Below, in pieces: positions 33,683 through 41,683 of a stretch of DNA of 41,683 nucleotides. The first letter of the stretch is position 1; the number at the start of each line of letters is the position of its first letter. This stretch comes from Lachnospiraceae bacterium (lineage in GTDB: Bacteria; Bacillota; Clostridia; Lachnospirales; Lachnospiraceae). The DNA lies in the NCBI GenBank assembly GCA_016281605.1, contig JAEEJA010000010.1:1-41683 (forward strand). Reading direction: 5' to 3'. The notes beneath the pieces were generated by a model. The model searched no databases. It saw nothing but the letters and a program-made list of their open reading frames with translations, and was not told the origin of the DNA. Made by a program: the position numbers and the translations under genes.

Positions 33683-34891
33683 ATGGACGAGAATAAATTT
33701 AACACAATATTACATTCACCAATCGGTACCAGAGATATTTATGAAAAAAAATGTATTCAAAAGTTACACCTTCAGGAAGTAATTCATAATGTTTTTCTTT
33801 CATATGGTTTCTCTGATATTCAAACTCCTGTTTTTGAGTATTTCAATGTATTTGATAAAGAAAAGGGGTCTGTATCCACCAGGCAGATGTATAAATTCTT
33901 TGATAGAGATAATAATACTTTGGTTTTAAGACCTGATATTACACCGGCTGTTGCCAGATGTATAGCAAAGTATTATGCAAAGGAAGAGTTACAGATACGT
34001 AAGTGCTACATTGGCAATACATTTGTAAATGTACCACCATATAAGGGTAAGTTAAACGAAATTACTCAGGCAGGAGCTGAGCTTTACAATGATGATACTT
34101 CCGATGCTGATGCTGAGATGATAAGTCTTATGAAGACAACCCTTGAAAAGGCCGGATTAAAGAAATTTCAGATTGAATTGGGACATGCAAAATTTTTAAA
34201 GGGTCTATTTAATGAAGCCGCATTACCGGATGATGCGATTACAGAATTATGCAATCTTATCGAAAGCAAGAATTTCTTTGGGGTTATGGATATACTTGAT
34301 AATTATCCTGTGTCAAAAGAGATTAAAGAAATATTTGAAAAACTTCCTGAGTATCAGGATGATTTTGATTCTTCCGTTGAATATATATTAAAAAGAACAT
34401 CAAATGAAGATGTTATACAGGCTCTTGACAGATTATCAAAGGTTAAAGCGCTTCTGGAGATATACGGAGTTAGCTCATTTATAACCATAGATTTAAGTTG
34501 TTACAGCACTTACGAATATTATACAGGTATAATATTTAAGGCATATACTTATGGCAGTGCGGAAGCTCTTGCTTCCGGTGGTCGTTATGATAAGTTAGTA
34601 AGTCATTTTGGAAAAGATGCACCTGCTATCGGATTAGCTATCAACATTGATGAGCTTCTGATTTCCATGATAAGACAGGATATAGATTTTGAATTAGAAG
34701 ATATGAGGACTTATTTGCTTTATGATAGGGATTGTACATATGAAGCATTGGAAAAAGCTACAGAGCTTAGACAAAGCGGTAGAAATGTTATGCTTGTAAG
34801 AAAGTCTTCAAGAAGAGATGTTTCGGAATACAAGACTTCTGCTGATGCAGTAGGGATAAATGATTTTATCTATATCAATAAAGATCAATAG
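33683..34891 (+). CDS. hisZ: ATP phosphoribosyltransferase regulatory subunit HisZ
   Basis: HisZ resembles class II histidyl-tRNA synthetase but is used to activate the short HisG and to carry histidine feedback. The 402-residue product has SPIGTRDIYEKKC, the motif-2-like LRPDITPAVARCIAKYY, ITQAGAELYN and ASGGRYDKLVSHFG. It lacks a full anticodon-binding domain (the C-terminal region after about 330 is short) and lies next to a short HisG, which together separate it from HisS. GAGG precedes the ATG. Confidence 0.94.
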   Translation: MDENKFNTILHSPIGTRDIYEKKCIQKLHLQEVIHNVFLSYGFSDIQTPVFEYFNVFDKEKGSVSTRQMYKFFDRDNNTLVLRPDITPAVARCIAKYYAKEELQIRKCYIGNTFVNVPPYKGKLNEITQAGAELYNDDTSDADAEMISLMKTTLEKAGLKKFQIELGHAKFLKGLFNEAALPDDAITELCNLIESKNFFGVMDILDNYPVSKEIKEIFEKLPEYQDDFDSSVEYILKRTSNEDVIQALDRLSKVKALLEIYGVSSFITIDLSCYSTYEYYTGIIFKAYTYGSAEALASGGRYDKLVSHFGKDAPAIGLAINIDELLISMIRQDIDFELEDMRTYLLYDRDCTYEALEKATELRQSGRNVMLVRKSSRRDVSEYKTSADAVGINDFIYINKDQ

Positions 34892-34914
34892 GTTGAAAGG
34901 ATTTTATTTTAGAG

Positions 34915-35559
34915 ATGGAATATATTACATTTGCTTTATCAAAGGGAAGGCTTGCTTTTCAAGTTCTTGAGCTATTAGAAAAGACAGGAATTACCTGTGA
35001 AGAGATGAAGGACAAAAAAACAAGAAAGCTTATATTTGTAAATGAAGAATTAAAATTAAAATTCTTTTTGTCAAAGGCAGCAGACGTTCCTACTTACGTT
35101 GAACTTGGGGCTGCTGATATTGGAGTTGTAGGCAAGGATACAATCTTAGAAGAAGGAAGAAAGATTTATGAGGTACTCGACCTGAATGTAGGTAAGTGTC
35201 GCATGTGTGTTGCAGGACCGAATAAAGCTATCGAAAAGTTAAATGATGGCTCTTTAATAAGAGTTGCAACTAAGTATCCTCATATAGCAACAGAGTATTT
35301 TTATAACAAAAAACATCAGACTGCAACCATAATAAAGCTAAACGGTTCTGTTGAGCTTGCTCCTATAGTAGGACTCTCGGATGTAATTGTTGATATTGTA
35401 GAAACCGGTACAACTTTAAAGGAAAATGGTTTGGAAGTTTTAGAAGAAATATGTCCTCTCTCTGCAAGAGTGGTTGTAAACCAGGTTAGTATGAAAATGA
35501 AGCATGATAGGATTACTGATATAATATATGGTTTAAAGAATCAAGTTAAGCCTGATTAG
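34915..35559 (+). CDS. hisG: ATP phosphoribosyltransferase, short form HisG
   Basis: HisG catalyses the first step of histidine synthesis, ATP + PRPP to phosphoribosyl-ATP. At 214 residues it is the short form without the C-terminal regulatory domain, which needs HisZ, encoded just upstream. Motifs: FALSKGRLAFQVLELLEKTG, the conserved GAADIGVVGKD and the PRPP-binding loop DVIVDIVETGTTLKENGL. The ATG follows GAAAGGA at a long spacing of about 14 bases; AGAG directly in front is too close to serve as a usual site. Confidence 0.96.
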   Translation: MEYITFALSKGRLAFQVLELLEKTGITCEEMKDKKTRKLIFVNEELKLKFFLSKAADVPTYVELGAADIGVVGKDTILEEGRKIYEVLDLNVGKCRMCVAGPNKAIEKLNDGSLIRVATKYPHIATEYFYNKKHQTATIIKLNGSVELAPIVGLSDVIVDIVETGTTLKENGLEVLEEICPLSARVVVNQVSMKMKHDRITDIIYGLKNQVKPD

Positions 35560-35571
35560 AAGGAGAAAAGT

Positions 35572-36864
35572 ATGAGAATAGTCAGATTAAATGAAGAGTC
35601 AAAGAAAGATATCCTTACGAATCTTCTTAAAAGAAGCACAAATCAATATGGACAGTATCAGGAAACTGTAGACTCTATATTAAAAGATGTAAAGGAAAAT
35701 GGTGATAAAGCAGTATTTGATTATACTTTAAAATTTGATAATATTAGCTTAAATACCGAAAATATCCTTGTAACTGAAGAAGAAGTTAAAGAAGCATATA
35801 ACGAGGTAGATGATGCTTTAATAAGTATAATAAGAAAAGCACTTAAGAATATTAAAGAGTATCATGAAAAGCAGATTCGATATTCATGGTTTGATTCAAA
35901 ACCTGATGGAACTATACTTGGTCAAAAGATCACTCCTTTAGAGAGGGTTGGGGTTTACGTTCCGGGTGGAAAGGCAGCTTACCCTTCAAGTGTTCTTATG
36001 AATGTTGTTCCTGCTGTAGTTGCAGGAGTTGATAAGATTATTATGACTACACCTGCTGATAAAACTACAGGAAAAGTATACCCAACTACAATTGTTGCAG
36101 CTAAGGAAGCAGGAGTCGATGAGATATATAAGATAGGCGGGGCTCAAGCAATTGCAGCTATGGCATACGGTACAGAAACTATAAAGAAGGTGGATAAAAT
36201 AGTCGGACCCGGTAATATATTTGTTGCTCTTGCAAAGAAAACAGTGTTTGGCGAGGTTGGTATAGATTCTATAGCAGGACCATCTGAAATTCTTGTTTTA
36301 GCTGATGAAACTGCGAATCCGAGATATGTAGCTGCCGATATGCTTTCTCAGGCTGAGCATGATGAACTTGCAAGTGCTATTTGCGTTACTGATTCAGAAA
36401 GTCTTGCAGAAAAGATAAATGATGAGATAGAAGGATTCGTTCCGAATCTTTCAAGAAAGGATATAATCCGTGCTTCACTCGATAATTTCGGTTATATTCT
36501 TATATGTGACACAAAGGAAGATGCTATAGATGTTGTAAATTGTATTGCTTCTGAACATTTAGAAATAGTCACTAAAAATCCTTTTGAAGATATGACAAAG
36601 GTTAAGAATGCAGGAGCTATATTCTTAGGTTCATACAGTTCAGAGCCTCTTGGAGATTATTTTGCTGGTCCGAATCATGTACTACCTACCAACGGAACTG
36701 CCAAGTTCTTCTCACCATTATCTGTAGATGAATTTATAAAGAAGTCAAGTATTATTTCTTACTCAAAAAATGCTCTTGAGCTTATACATGAAGATATTGA
36801 GGCATTTGCTAAGGCTGAGAAGCTTACAGCACATGCAAACTCAATAGCAGTTCGTTTTGAATAA
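35572..36864 (+). CDS. hisD: Histidinol dehydrogenase
   Basis: HisD carries out the last two oxidations, L-histidinol to L-histidine, with zinc and NAD+. The 430-residue protein has VYVPGGKAAYPSSVLMNVVP, KIVGPGNIFVALAKK, AGPSEILVLADETANPRYVA, DMLSQAEHD with zinc-site residues, and the catalytic Glu-His in CIASEHLEIV. The C-terminal GPNHVLPTNGTAKFFSPLSV also matches. AAGGAG precedes the ATG. It is 12 bases after hisG. Confidence 0.98.
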   Translation: MRIVRLNEESKKDILTNLLKRSTNQYGQYQETVDSILKDVKENGDKAVFDYTLKFDNISLNTENILVTEEEVKEAYNEVDDALISIIRKALKNIKEYHEKQIRYSWFDSKPDGTILGQKITPLERVGVYVPGGKAAYPSSVLMNVVPAVVAGVDKIIMTTPADKTTGKVYPTTIVAAKEAGVDEIYKIGGAQAIAAMAYGTETIKKVDKIVGPGNIFVALAKKTVFGEVGIDSIAGPSEILVLADETANPRYVAADMLSQAEHDELASAICVTDSESLAEKINDEIEGFVPNLSRKDIIRASLDNFGYILICDTKEDAIDVVNCIASEHLEIVTKNPFEDMTKVKNAGAIFLGSYSSEPLGDYFAGPNHVLPTNGTAKFFSPLSVDEFIKKSSIISYSKNALELIHEDIEAFAKAEKLTAHANSIAVRFE

Positions 36865-36886
36865 ATAAATGGAGGAAAGAAAAGCT

Positions 36887-37480
36887 ATGGAAAACATCAG
36901 AGAAGCCGGTGTTAAAAGAGTTACAAAAGAAACTGATATTGATTTAACAATTAATCTTGATGGATCAGGCAATGCTGAGATTGATACAGGAATTGGTTTT
37001 TTTGATCATATGCTTAACAGCTTTGCAAGACATGGTTTTTTTGATTTAAAGCTATCATGTAAAGGCGATCTCAATGTAGATGGACATCATACCGTAGAGG
37101 ATGTAGGTATCGTATTGGGACAGGCTTTTAAGGAAGCTGTCGGAGATAAAGCAGGAATTGCAAGATTTGGGGAGTGTATACTTCCTATGGATGATGCTTG
37201 TGTTATGTGTTCAGTTGATATAAGTACCAGACCTTATCTTGTATTTGACCTTCCTGTGGAAGCTTCAATGGTAGGAGACTTTGATACTGAACTTGTTCAT
37301 GAGTTTTTCTATGCATTTTCCTATTCAGCGGGAATTAATATAAATATAAAAGAAATATCCGGGGATAATGCGCATCATATTATAGAAGCAGCATTTAAAG
37401 CCTTTGCAAGAGCTTTAGATAAAGCTGTAACCTATGACCCAAGGATTTCGGGCGTTTTATCAACTAAAGGTAAACTCTAA
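36887..37480 (+). CDS. hisB: Imidazoleglycerol-phosphate dehydratase
   Basis: HisB dehydrates imidazoleglycerol phosphate to imidazoleacetol phosphate. The 197-residue monofunctional form has both duplicated metal-binding motifs: [20 protein letters not shown] with [17 protein letters not shown], and [17 protein letters not shown] with [21 protein letters not shown] 36887 follows GGAGGAAAG; the upstream ATG at 36869 overlaps this site. No histidinol-phosphatase domain is fused. Confidence 0.97.
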   Translation: MENIREAGVKRVTKETDIDLTINLDGSGNAEIDTGIGFFDHMLNSFARHGFFDLKLSCKGDLNVDGHHTVEDVGIVLGQAFKEAVGDKAGIARFGECILPMDDACVMCSVDISTRPYLVFDLPVEASMVGDFDTELVHEFFYAFSYSAGININIKEISGDNAHHIIEAAFKAFARALDKAVTYDPRISGVLSTKGKL

Positions 37481-37517
37481 AAAATCAATCTTTTATGACT
37501 TAGAAAGGATAATAGTT

Positions 37518-38783
37518 ATGGGAAACAGAAAAAGAATCATAGCATACATAAATGCAGAAAATGATATTATGGAAAATGTTATCAAGTTAGCCGAAAGCTA
37601 TTCATGCAACGGTGCTGATGAATTGTTTATCTATAATTATACAGGAGATGAAAAGGCTCAGGAAAAATTTTTAAATCTTGTCAGAAAGATTGATAAGCTT
37701 ATAGATATTCCTTTTAGTATTGGTATCTATGTTGACAGATTTGAAGATGCTAAAAAAGCATTATATACAGGTGCTTCAACTGTGGTTTTGAGAAAGGTTA
37801 TCCTTCCTTCTGATAAAGAGTTAAATGAAATAATCGAAAGATTTGATAAGTCAAAGCTGGCAATAGAAATTGATATGATGCATGATTTCCATGATTCAGA
37901 AGCACTTAATAAGTTTTATGAAAAGGGTTTTGGACATATTATCTTAAAGCACGTTGAGCTTGGAGTTAGTCTTGATAAGACTCTTGAAGGTGTTAAAAAG
38001 CCTGTTATAATCCGTGACAGTTTGGTAAGAAACAATATTGTAGATATACTTAAGCTTGTAAATGTTGATTGCATCGCAACCAATTATTACGAAGAAAAAA
38101 GCATATATAAGGCAAAGAAAGCTCTTCGTGAAAATGAAATGGATGTTGAGATATTTGAAAGCTCAGTAGATTTTAAGGATTTTAAGACTGACAATAACGG
38201 ACTTATACCTGCTATTGTTCAGGATTATCGTACAAATGAAGTTCTTATGCTTGGATATATGAATGAAGAATCGTTTAACCAAACCATAGAAACAGGAATG
38301 ATGACTTATTATAGCAGAAGCAGAGGTGAACTTTGGATCAAAGGAGAAACCTCAGGTCACTTCCAATATGTTAAATCGCTTGATATAGATTGTGATAATG
38401 ATACTATTTTAGCTAAAGTTAGACAGGTTGGCGCTGCCTGCCATACAGGAAACAGAAGCTGTTTTTATACAAATCTTGCTAAAAAGCGTTATGTAGATAC
38501 CAATCCGCTTTCTGTATTAAATGACGATTACAATACTCTTATGGATAGAAAGATGAATCCTAAAAAAGGTTCATATACTAATTATCTATTTGATAAGGGG
38601 CTTGATAAAATATTAAAGAAGCTCGGTGAAGAAAGTACAGAAATCGTAATTGCTTCTAAGAATGAAGATAAGGAAGAGCTTAAGTATGAAATAGCTGATT
38701 TTATGTATCACCTTATGGTTCTTATGATAGAAAAAGATTTGGATTGGGAAGATGTCATGAAAGAGCTTGTTAACAGAAGATAA
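37518..38783 (+). CDS. hisIE: Degenerate HisF/HisA-like barrel fused to HisIE
   Basis: A protein of about 421 residues. The C-terminal two thirds is a normal HisIE: a phosphoribosyl-AMP cyclohydrolase domain (about 225-325; [38 protein letters not shown], zinc-ligand Cys in [17 protein letters not shown]) and a phosphoribosyl-ATP pyrophosphohydrolase domain (about 335-421; [29 protein letters not shown]). The first 215 residues look like a HisF/HisA-type TIM barrel ([39 protein letters not shown]). The catalytic Asp of the first strand (usual CLDV) reads YINA, so barrel activity is unlikely. ATG 37518 follows AAAGGA. It overlaps no neighbour and is 16 bases before the CYTH gene. Confidence 0.9.
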   Translation: MGNRKRIIAYINAENDIMENVIKLAESYSCNGADELFIYNYTGDEKAQEKFLNLVRKIDKLIDIPFSIGIYVDRFEDAKKALYTGASTVVLRKVILPSDKELNEIIERFDKSKLAIEIDMMHDFHDSEALNKFYEKGFGHIILKHVELGVSLDKTLEGVKKPVIIRDSLVRNNIVDILKLVNVDCIATNYYEEKSIYKAKKALRENEMDVEIFESSVDFKDFKTDNNGLIPAIVQDYRTNEVLMLGYMNEESFNQTIETGMMTYYSRSRGELWIKGETSGHFQYVKSLDIDCDNDTILAKVRQVGAACHTGNRSCFYTNLAKKRYVDTNPLSVLNDDYNTLMDRKMNPKKGSYTNYLFDKGLDKILKKLGEESTEIVIASKNEDKEELKYEIADFMYHLMVLMIEKDLDWEDVMKELVNRR

Positions 38784-38799
38784 AACAAGAGGGTATTTT

Positions 38800-39315
38800 A
38801 TGGAAATAGAGAGAAAATATCTTGTGAAAAATCTGCCTTCAAATCTTGATGATTATTCTTATTACGATATGGAACAGGCTTATATTACATCATATCCAAC
38901 TCTTAGGATACGTAAACAAGTTTTACATAGCAAAGAAGGGAAAGATGAGGAGAATATGATTCTTACATATAAGTCTCCTGTTAAAACTGCTTCTTCTGCA
39001 AGAGTAAATGAAGAGATTGAAGCAATTCTTCCGGATTCTATAGCTTATGATAATCTAAAGAAAAAGTGTGAAGGATATATAATAAAAAAGAGAAGATATT
39101 TAATACCACTTTCTGATGGATTAAAGATAGAACTCGATATATTTAAAGAAAGATTAGAGGGACTTATTATTGCAGAAATAGAGTTTAAAGACGAAGAGGC
39201 TGCTAATAATTACAAGACCCCTGATTGGTTAGGTGGCGATGTAAGTCGCGATAAAAGATTTACAAATACCTATCTTGCTCATAATGAAATAAATATAAAT
39301 GATTTATATTCGTGA
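38800..39315 (+). CDS. CYTH-domain protein (triphosphate tunnel family)
   Basis: A 171-residue CYTH protein. The ExExK signature is at the very start (MEIERKYLV), followed by RIRKQVL, MILTYKSPV, YIIKKRRYLIPLSDG and a C-terminal IAEIEFKDEEAANNYKTPDW, giving the alternating basic and acidic strands that line a triphosphate-binding tunnel. Members are inorganic triphosphatases, thiamine triphosphatases or class IV adenylate cyclases; which applies cannot be told from sequence. ATG 38800 follows AGAGGG. It ends the ilvA-his operon, and any link to histidine synthesis is unclear. Confidence 0.88.
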   Translation: MEIERKYLVKNLPSNLDDYSYYDMEQAYITSYPTLRIRKQVLHSKEGKDEENMILTYKSPVKTASSARVNEEIEAILPDSIAYDNLKKKCEGYIIKKRRYLIPLSDGLKIELDIFKERLEGLIIAEIEFKDEEAANNYKTPDWLGGDVSRDKRFTNTYLAHNEININDLYS

Positions 39316-39326
39316 TTTTTTTTCAT

Positions 39327-39354
39327 TTGACAATTTAGGATAATTTTATACAAT
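39327..39354 (+). promoter_or_regulatory. Promoter of nfnA-nfnB
   Basis: TTGACA (39327-39332), 16-base spacer, TACAAT (39349-39354), about 45 bases before the nfnA start. Confidence 0.65.
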
Positions 39355-39399
39355 AATAAATGTTTTACTAAAAATTAATTAAATTATGGAGGCGTAGTT

Positions 39400-40278
39400 A
39401 TGTATAAGATTTTAAAGAAAGAGTATCTTGCTAATAATATCTGGCTTATGGATATTGAGGCTCCTATGGTAGCGGGTTCTTGTTATCCGGGACAGTTTGT
39501 TATAGTTAAGATCGATGAGTTGGGAGAAAGAATTCCATTGACAATTTGTGATTATGACAAGGAGAAGGGGACTATAACTATTGTAGTTCAGGCAATAGGA
39601 GCATCTACAACGATGATGGTTGAGTATGAAGTTGGAGATTGTTTTGAAAATTTTGTAGGACCTCTTGGTAGACCATCAGACCTTTGCGAGCTTACGGATG
39701 AAGAGCTTAAGAAAGAAAAAATTCTTTTCGTTGCCGGTGGAGTAGGTACTGCGCCTGTATATTGTCAGGTTAAGTGGCTATATGAAAATGGTTATGATGT
39801 AGATGTTATAATTGGTGCAAGAACCAAAGATATTATGATATTTGAAGAAGAAATGAAGGCTGAATGCACAAATCTTTATATATGTACAGATGACGGCTCT
39901 TATGGTTTTAAGGGAAATACCTGTGATATGATAAATGAGCTTGTAAAGAATCAGGGTAAAGAGTATACAAGAGTTGTAGCAATTGGTCCTATGATAATGA
40001 TGAAATTTGTATGTATGCTTACAAAAGAGCTTGGCATAAAGACAATCGTAAGTATGAATCCTATCATGGTTGACGGTACAGGTATGTGTGGCGCATGTAG
40101 ACTTCAGGTTGGTGATGAAGTTAAATTTGCATGTGTAGACGGTCCTGAGTTTGACGGACATCTGGTTGATTTTGATCAGGCCATGAAGCGTCAGGCTATG
40201 TATAAGACTATCGAAGGAAGAGAATTACTTAAGGTTCAGGAAGGCGATACTCATAAGGGTCGTTGTCATTCCTGCTAA
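39400..40278 (+). CDS. nfnA: NfnA, small subunit of NADH-dependent ferredoxin:NADP+ oxidoreductase
   Basis: A 292-residue flavin/iron-sulfur subunit. NfnAB couples NADPH, NAD+ and ferredoxin by electron bifurcation. The FAD-binding domain (about 1-100) has YPGQFVIVKIDELGERIPLT, the NAD-binding domain has LFVAGGVGTAPVYCQVKWL (about 108-126), and the [2Fe-2S] cysteines lie in DGTGMCGACRLQVGDEVKFA near 226-245. The same family includes the dihydroorotate-dehydrogenase electron-transfer subunit PyrK and sulfide dehydrogenase subunits, but the partner gene downstream identifies it as NfnA. GGAGG precedes the ATG. Confidence 0.93.
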   Translation: MYKILKKEYLANNIWLMDIEAPMVAGSCYPGQFVIVKIDELGERIPLTICDYDKEKGTITIVVQAIGASTTMMVEYEVGDCFENFVGPLGRPSDLCELTDEELKKEKILFVAGGVGTAPVYCQVKWLYENGYDVDVIIGARTKDIMIFEEEMKAECTNLYICTDDGSYGFKGNTCDMINELVKNQGKEYTRVVAIGPMIMMKFVCMLTKELGIKTIVSMNPIMVDGTGMCGACRLQVGDEVKFACVDGPEFDGHLVDFDQAMKRQAMYKTIEGRELLKVQEGDTHKGRCHSC

Positions 40279-40329
40279 ATTCTTAAAGATTACTATGTAA
40301 ATAATGTCAATAATGAAAGGAATAATCAA

Positions 40330-41683
40330 ATGGAAGTAAAAGATGTTTTTAAAAGAATACCTGTACGCGAGCAGGATCCGCTTGAAAGAGCAAAGAACTT
40401 TGAAGAAGTATGTTTAGGTTATGATAAAGAAGAAGCAGAAGCTGAAGCTACAAGATGTCTTCAGTGTCCAAATCCAAGATGTGTTCAGGGATGCCCTGTA
40501 AATATCGATATTCCGGGATTTATAAAGGAAATAAAAGAAGGAGATGCTGCTAAAGCATATTTAGTTCTCAGTAAGTATTCAGCCCTTCCGGCTGTATGTG
40601 GTAGAGTCTGTCCTCAGGAATCACAGTGTGAGTCACTTTGTGTCAGAGGTATAAAGGGTGATGCTGTATCTATCGGAAAGCTTGAGAGGTATGCTGCTGA
40701 TACTGCAAGAGAGCAGGGTGTAAAGCCTGTTAGAGAAAATCCATCAAACGGAAAGAGCGTTGCTGTTATAGGAGCAGGTCCTGCAGGTCTTACATGTGCA
40801 GGAGACCTTGCAAAGCTCGGCTACGATGTTACTATTTATGAGGCACTTCATAAGGCAGGCGGAGTTCTTTCTTATGGTATTCCTGAGTTTCGTCTCCCTA
40901 AGAGCAGAGTAGTTGATCCTGAGATTGAAAATGTAAAGGCTCTTGGTGTTAAGATTGTAACTGATGTAATTATTGGTCGTACTGTTACAGTTGATGAACT
41001 TTTTGATAAATATGGATTCGATGCTGTATTTATCGGTTCAGGAGCAGGCCTTCCAAGATTTATGGGAATACCCGGAGAGAATGCAAATGGTGTATTTTCA
41101 GCTAATGAATACCTTACCAGAAACAATCTCATGAAAGCGTTTGATGAGAAGTACGATACTCCTATTATCGCCGGTACACGTGTTGCTGTTGTCGGTGGAG
41201 GAAATGTAGCTATGGATGCTGCTCGTACAGCGCTTCGTCTTGGTGCAGATGTTCATCTTGTATATAGAAGATCTGAGGCAGAGCTTCCTGCAAGAGTTGA
41301 AGAAGTTCATCATGCTAAAGAAGAAGGTGTAATATTTGATACTCTTTGTAATCCTGTTGAGATTCTTCAGGATGAAAACGGTAATGTTAAGGGAATCAAA
41401 TGTATAAGAATGGAGCTTGGAGAACCTGATGAATCAGGAAGAAGAAGACCAATCGAGGTAGAAGGTTCTGAGTTTGAAATTGATGTTGATACTGTTATTA
41501 TGTCTCTTGGAACATCACCTAATCCGCTTATCTCATCTACAACAGAAGGTCTTGAAATCAATAAGAGAAGATGTATAGTTGCTGAGGAGGAAACCGGAAA
41601 AACCACTAGAGATAAGGTATATGCAGGTGGTGATGCAGTTACCGGAGCAGCTACAGTTATACTTGCAATGGGTGCCGGAAAGA
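40330..41683 (+). CDS. nfnB: NfnB, large subunit (GltD-like), cut by the window edge
   Basis: An open frame from ATG 40330 runs to the last base with no stop; 451 codons are present of an expected 460-470, so only a short tail is missing. It begins MEVKDVFKRIPVREQDPLER. N-terminal cysteines form two [4Fe-4S] sites (CLQCPNPRCVQGCPVN; CGRVCPQESQCESLC). Next come an FAD fold (VAVIGAGPAGLTCAGDLAKL), GGVLSYGIPEFRLP and an NADPH fold (VAVVGGGNVAMDAARTALRL), then IMSLGTSPNP and YAGGDAVTGA at the end. It resembles the small subunit of glutamate synthase, but pairing with nfnA 51 bases upstream makes NfnB the better name. AAAGGA lies before the ATG. Confidence 0.93.
   Translation, partial: MEVKDVFKRIPVREQDPLERAKNFEEVCLGYDKEEAEAEATRCLQCPNPRCVQGCPVNIDIPGFIKEIKEGDAAKAYLVLSKYSALPAVCGRVCPQESQCESLCVRGIKGDAVSIGKLERYAADTAREQGVKPVRENPSNGKSVAVIGAGPAGLTCAGDLAKLGYDVTIYEALHKAGGVLSYGIPEFRLPKSRVVDPEIENVKALGVKIVTDVIIGRTVTVDELFDKYGFDAVFIGSGAGLPRFMGIPGENANGVFSANEYLTRNNLMKAFDEKYDTPIIAGTRVAVVGGGNVAMDAARTALRLGADVHLVYRRSEAELPARVEEVHHAKEEGVIFDTLCNPVEILQDENGNVKGIKCIRMELGEPDESGRRRPIEVEGSEFEIDVDTVIMSLGTSPNPLISSTTEGLEINKRRCIVAEEETGKTTRDKVYAGGDAVTGAATVILAMGAGK

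Noticed and set aside
39778-40161. 127-codon minus-strand frame inside nfnA
   Set aside because: Antisense to a conserved domain of nfnA; the product is a composition artefact (Cys/Tyr/His rich).

Overview
The window is AT-rich Gram-positive chromosomal DNA. It has strong sigma-A type promoters (TTGACA / TATAAT), GGAGG-type ribosome binding sites and the housekeeping blocks ffh-rpsP-khpA-trmD and plsX-acp-rnc-smc-ftsY. Other clostridial traits are a short HisG with HisZ, NfnAB, an AraK-type ribulokinase, BaiN-like and COG2509 flavoproteins, and secreted esterases with a bacterial Ig-like domain and a Pro/Thr/Ser linker. Together these point to Clostridia, most likely a Lachnospiraceae member (Butyrivibrio/Lachnospira/Roseburia-like). 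I see no phage, transposase, CRISPR array, tRNA or rRNA, so this looks like stable core chromosome with a few accessory islands.

Layout. 1-283 is non-coding: a cluster of strong hairpins followed by a near-consensus promoter for ffh. 284-4114 holds ffh, rpsP, khpA, a terminator, trmD and a NYN-nuclease/LOTUS protein; the expected rimM and rplS are absent. 4242-11334 runs comEA, a WalR-like response regulator, its histidine kinase, a GerMN lipoprotein, a hairpin-rich gap, thrH and comEC. 11368-15115 is an AraC regulator divergent from two tandem, recently duplicated secreted esterases. pyrB (minus strand) is separated from them by a bidirectional terminator. 16314-17661 is a three-gene partner-switching module: STAS, RsbW-like kinase and a degenerate kinase-like protein. 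17821-20157 is araK-araD. 20360-21601 is a secreted SH3/NlpC-P60 wall hydrolase whose promoter carries an array of WalR-like half sites. Two FAD oxidoreductases follow, then rpsU with a structured leader. The plsX, acyl-carrier-like, rnc, smc, ftsY block comes next. From 32360 a promoter precedes an amino-acid operon: ilvA, hisZ, hisG, hisD, hisB, a HisF-like/HisIE fusion and a CYTH protein. The window ends in nfnA-nfnB, with nfnB cut by the edge.

How the parts connect. ffh and ftsY encode the two GTPases of co-translational membrane targeting. The two-component system at 4911-7118 resembles WalRK, and the only clear tandem TGTWAH sites I found are in front of the NlpC/P60 gene, so a regulatory link inside the window is a testable inference. 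comEA and comEC are the DNA-uptake pair but are split by the two-component/GerMN/thrH genes. The strongest oddities are an acyl-carrier-like protein in the acpP position whose phosphopantetheine serine is replaced by Glu, a comEC whose only well-placed start codon is ATA, a degenerate HisF-type barrel fused to HisIE, the degenerate third gene of the STAS module, and hairpin-rich intergenic elements at 20-178 and 8110-8255. Many starts were moved inward from the longest possible open frame to the codon with a good ribosome binding site.
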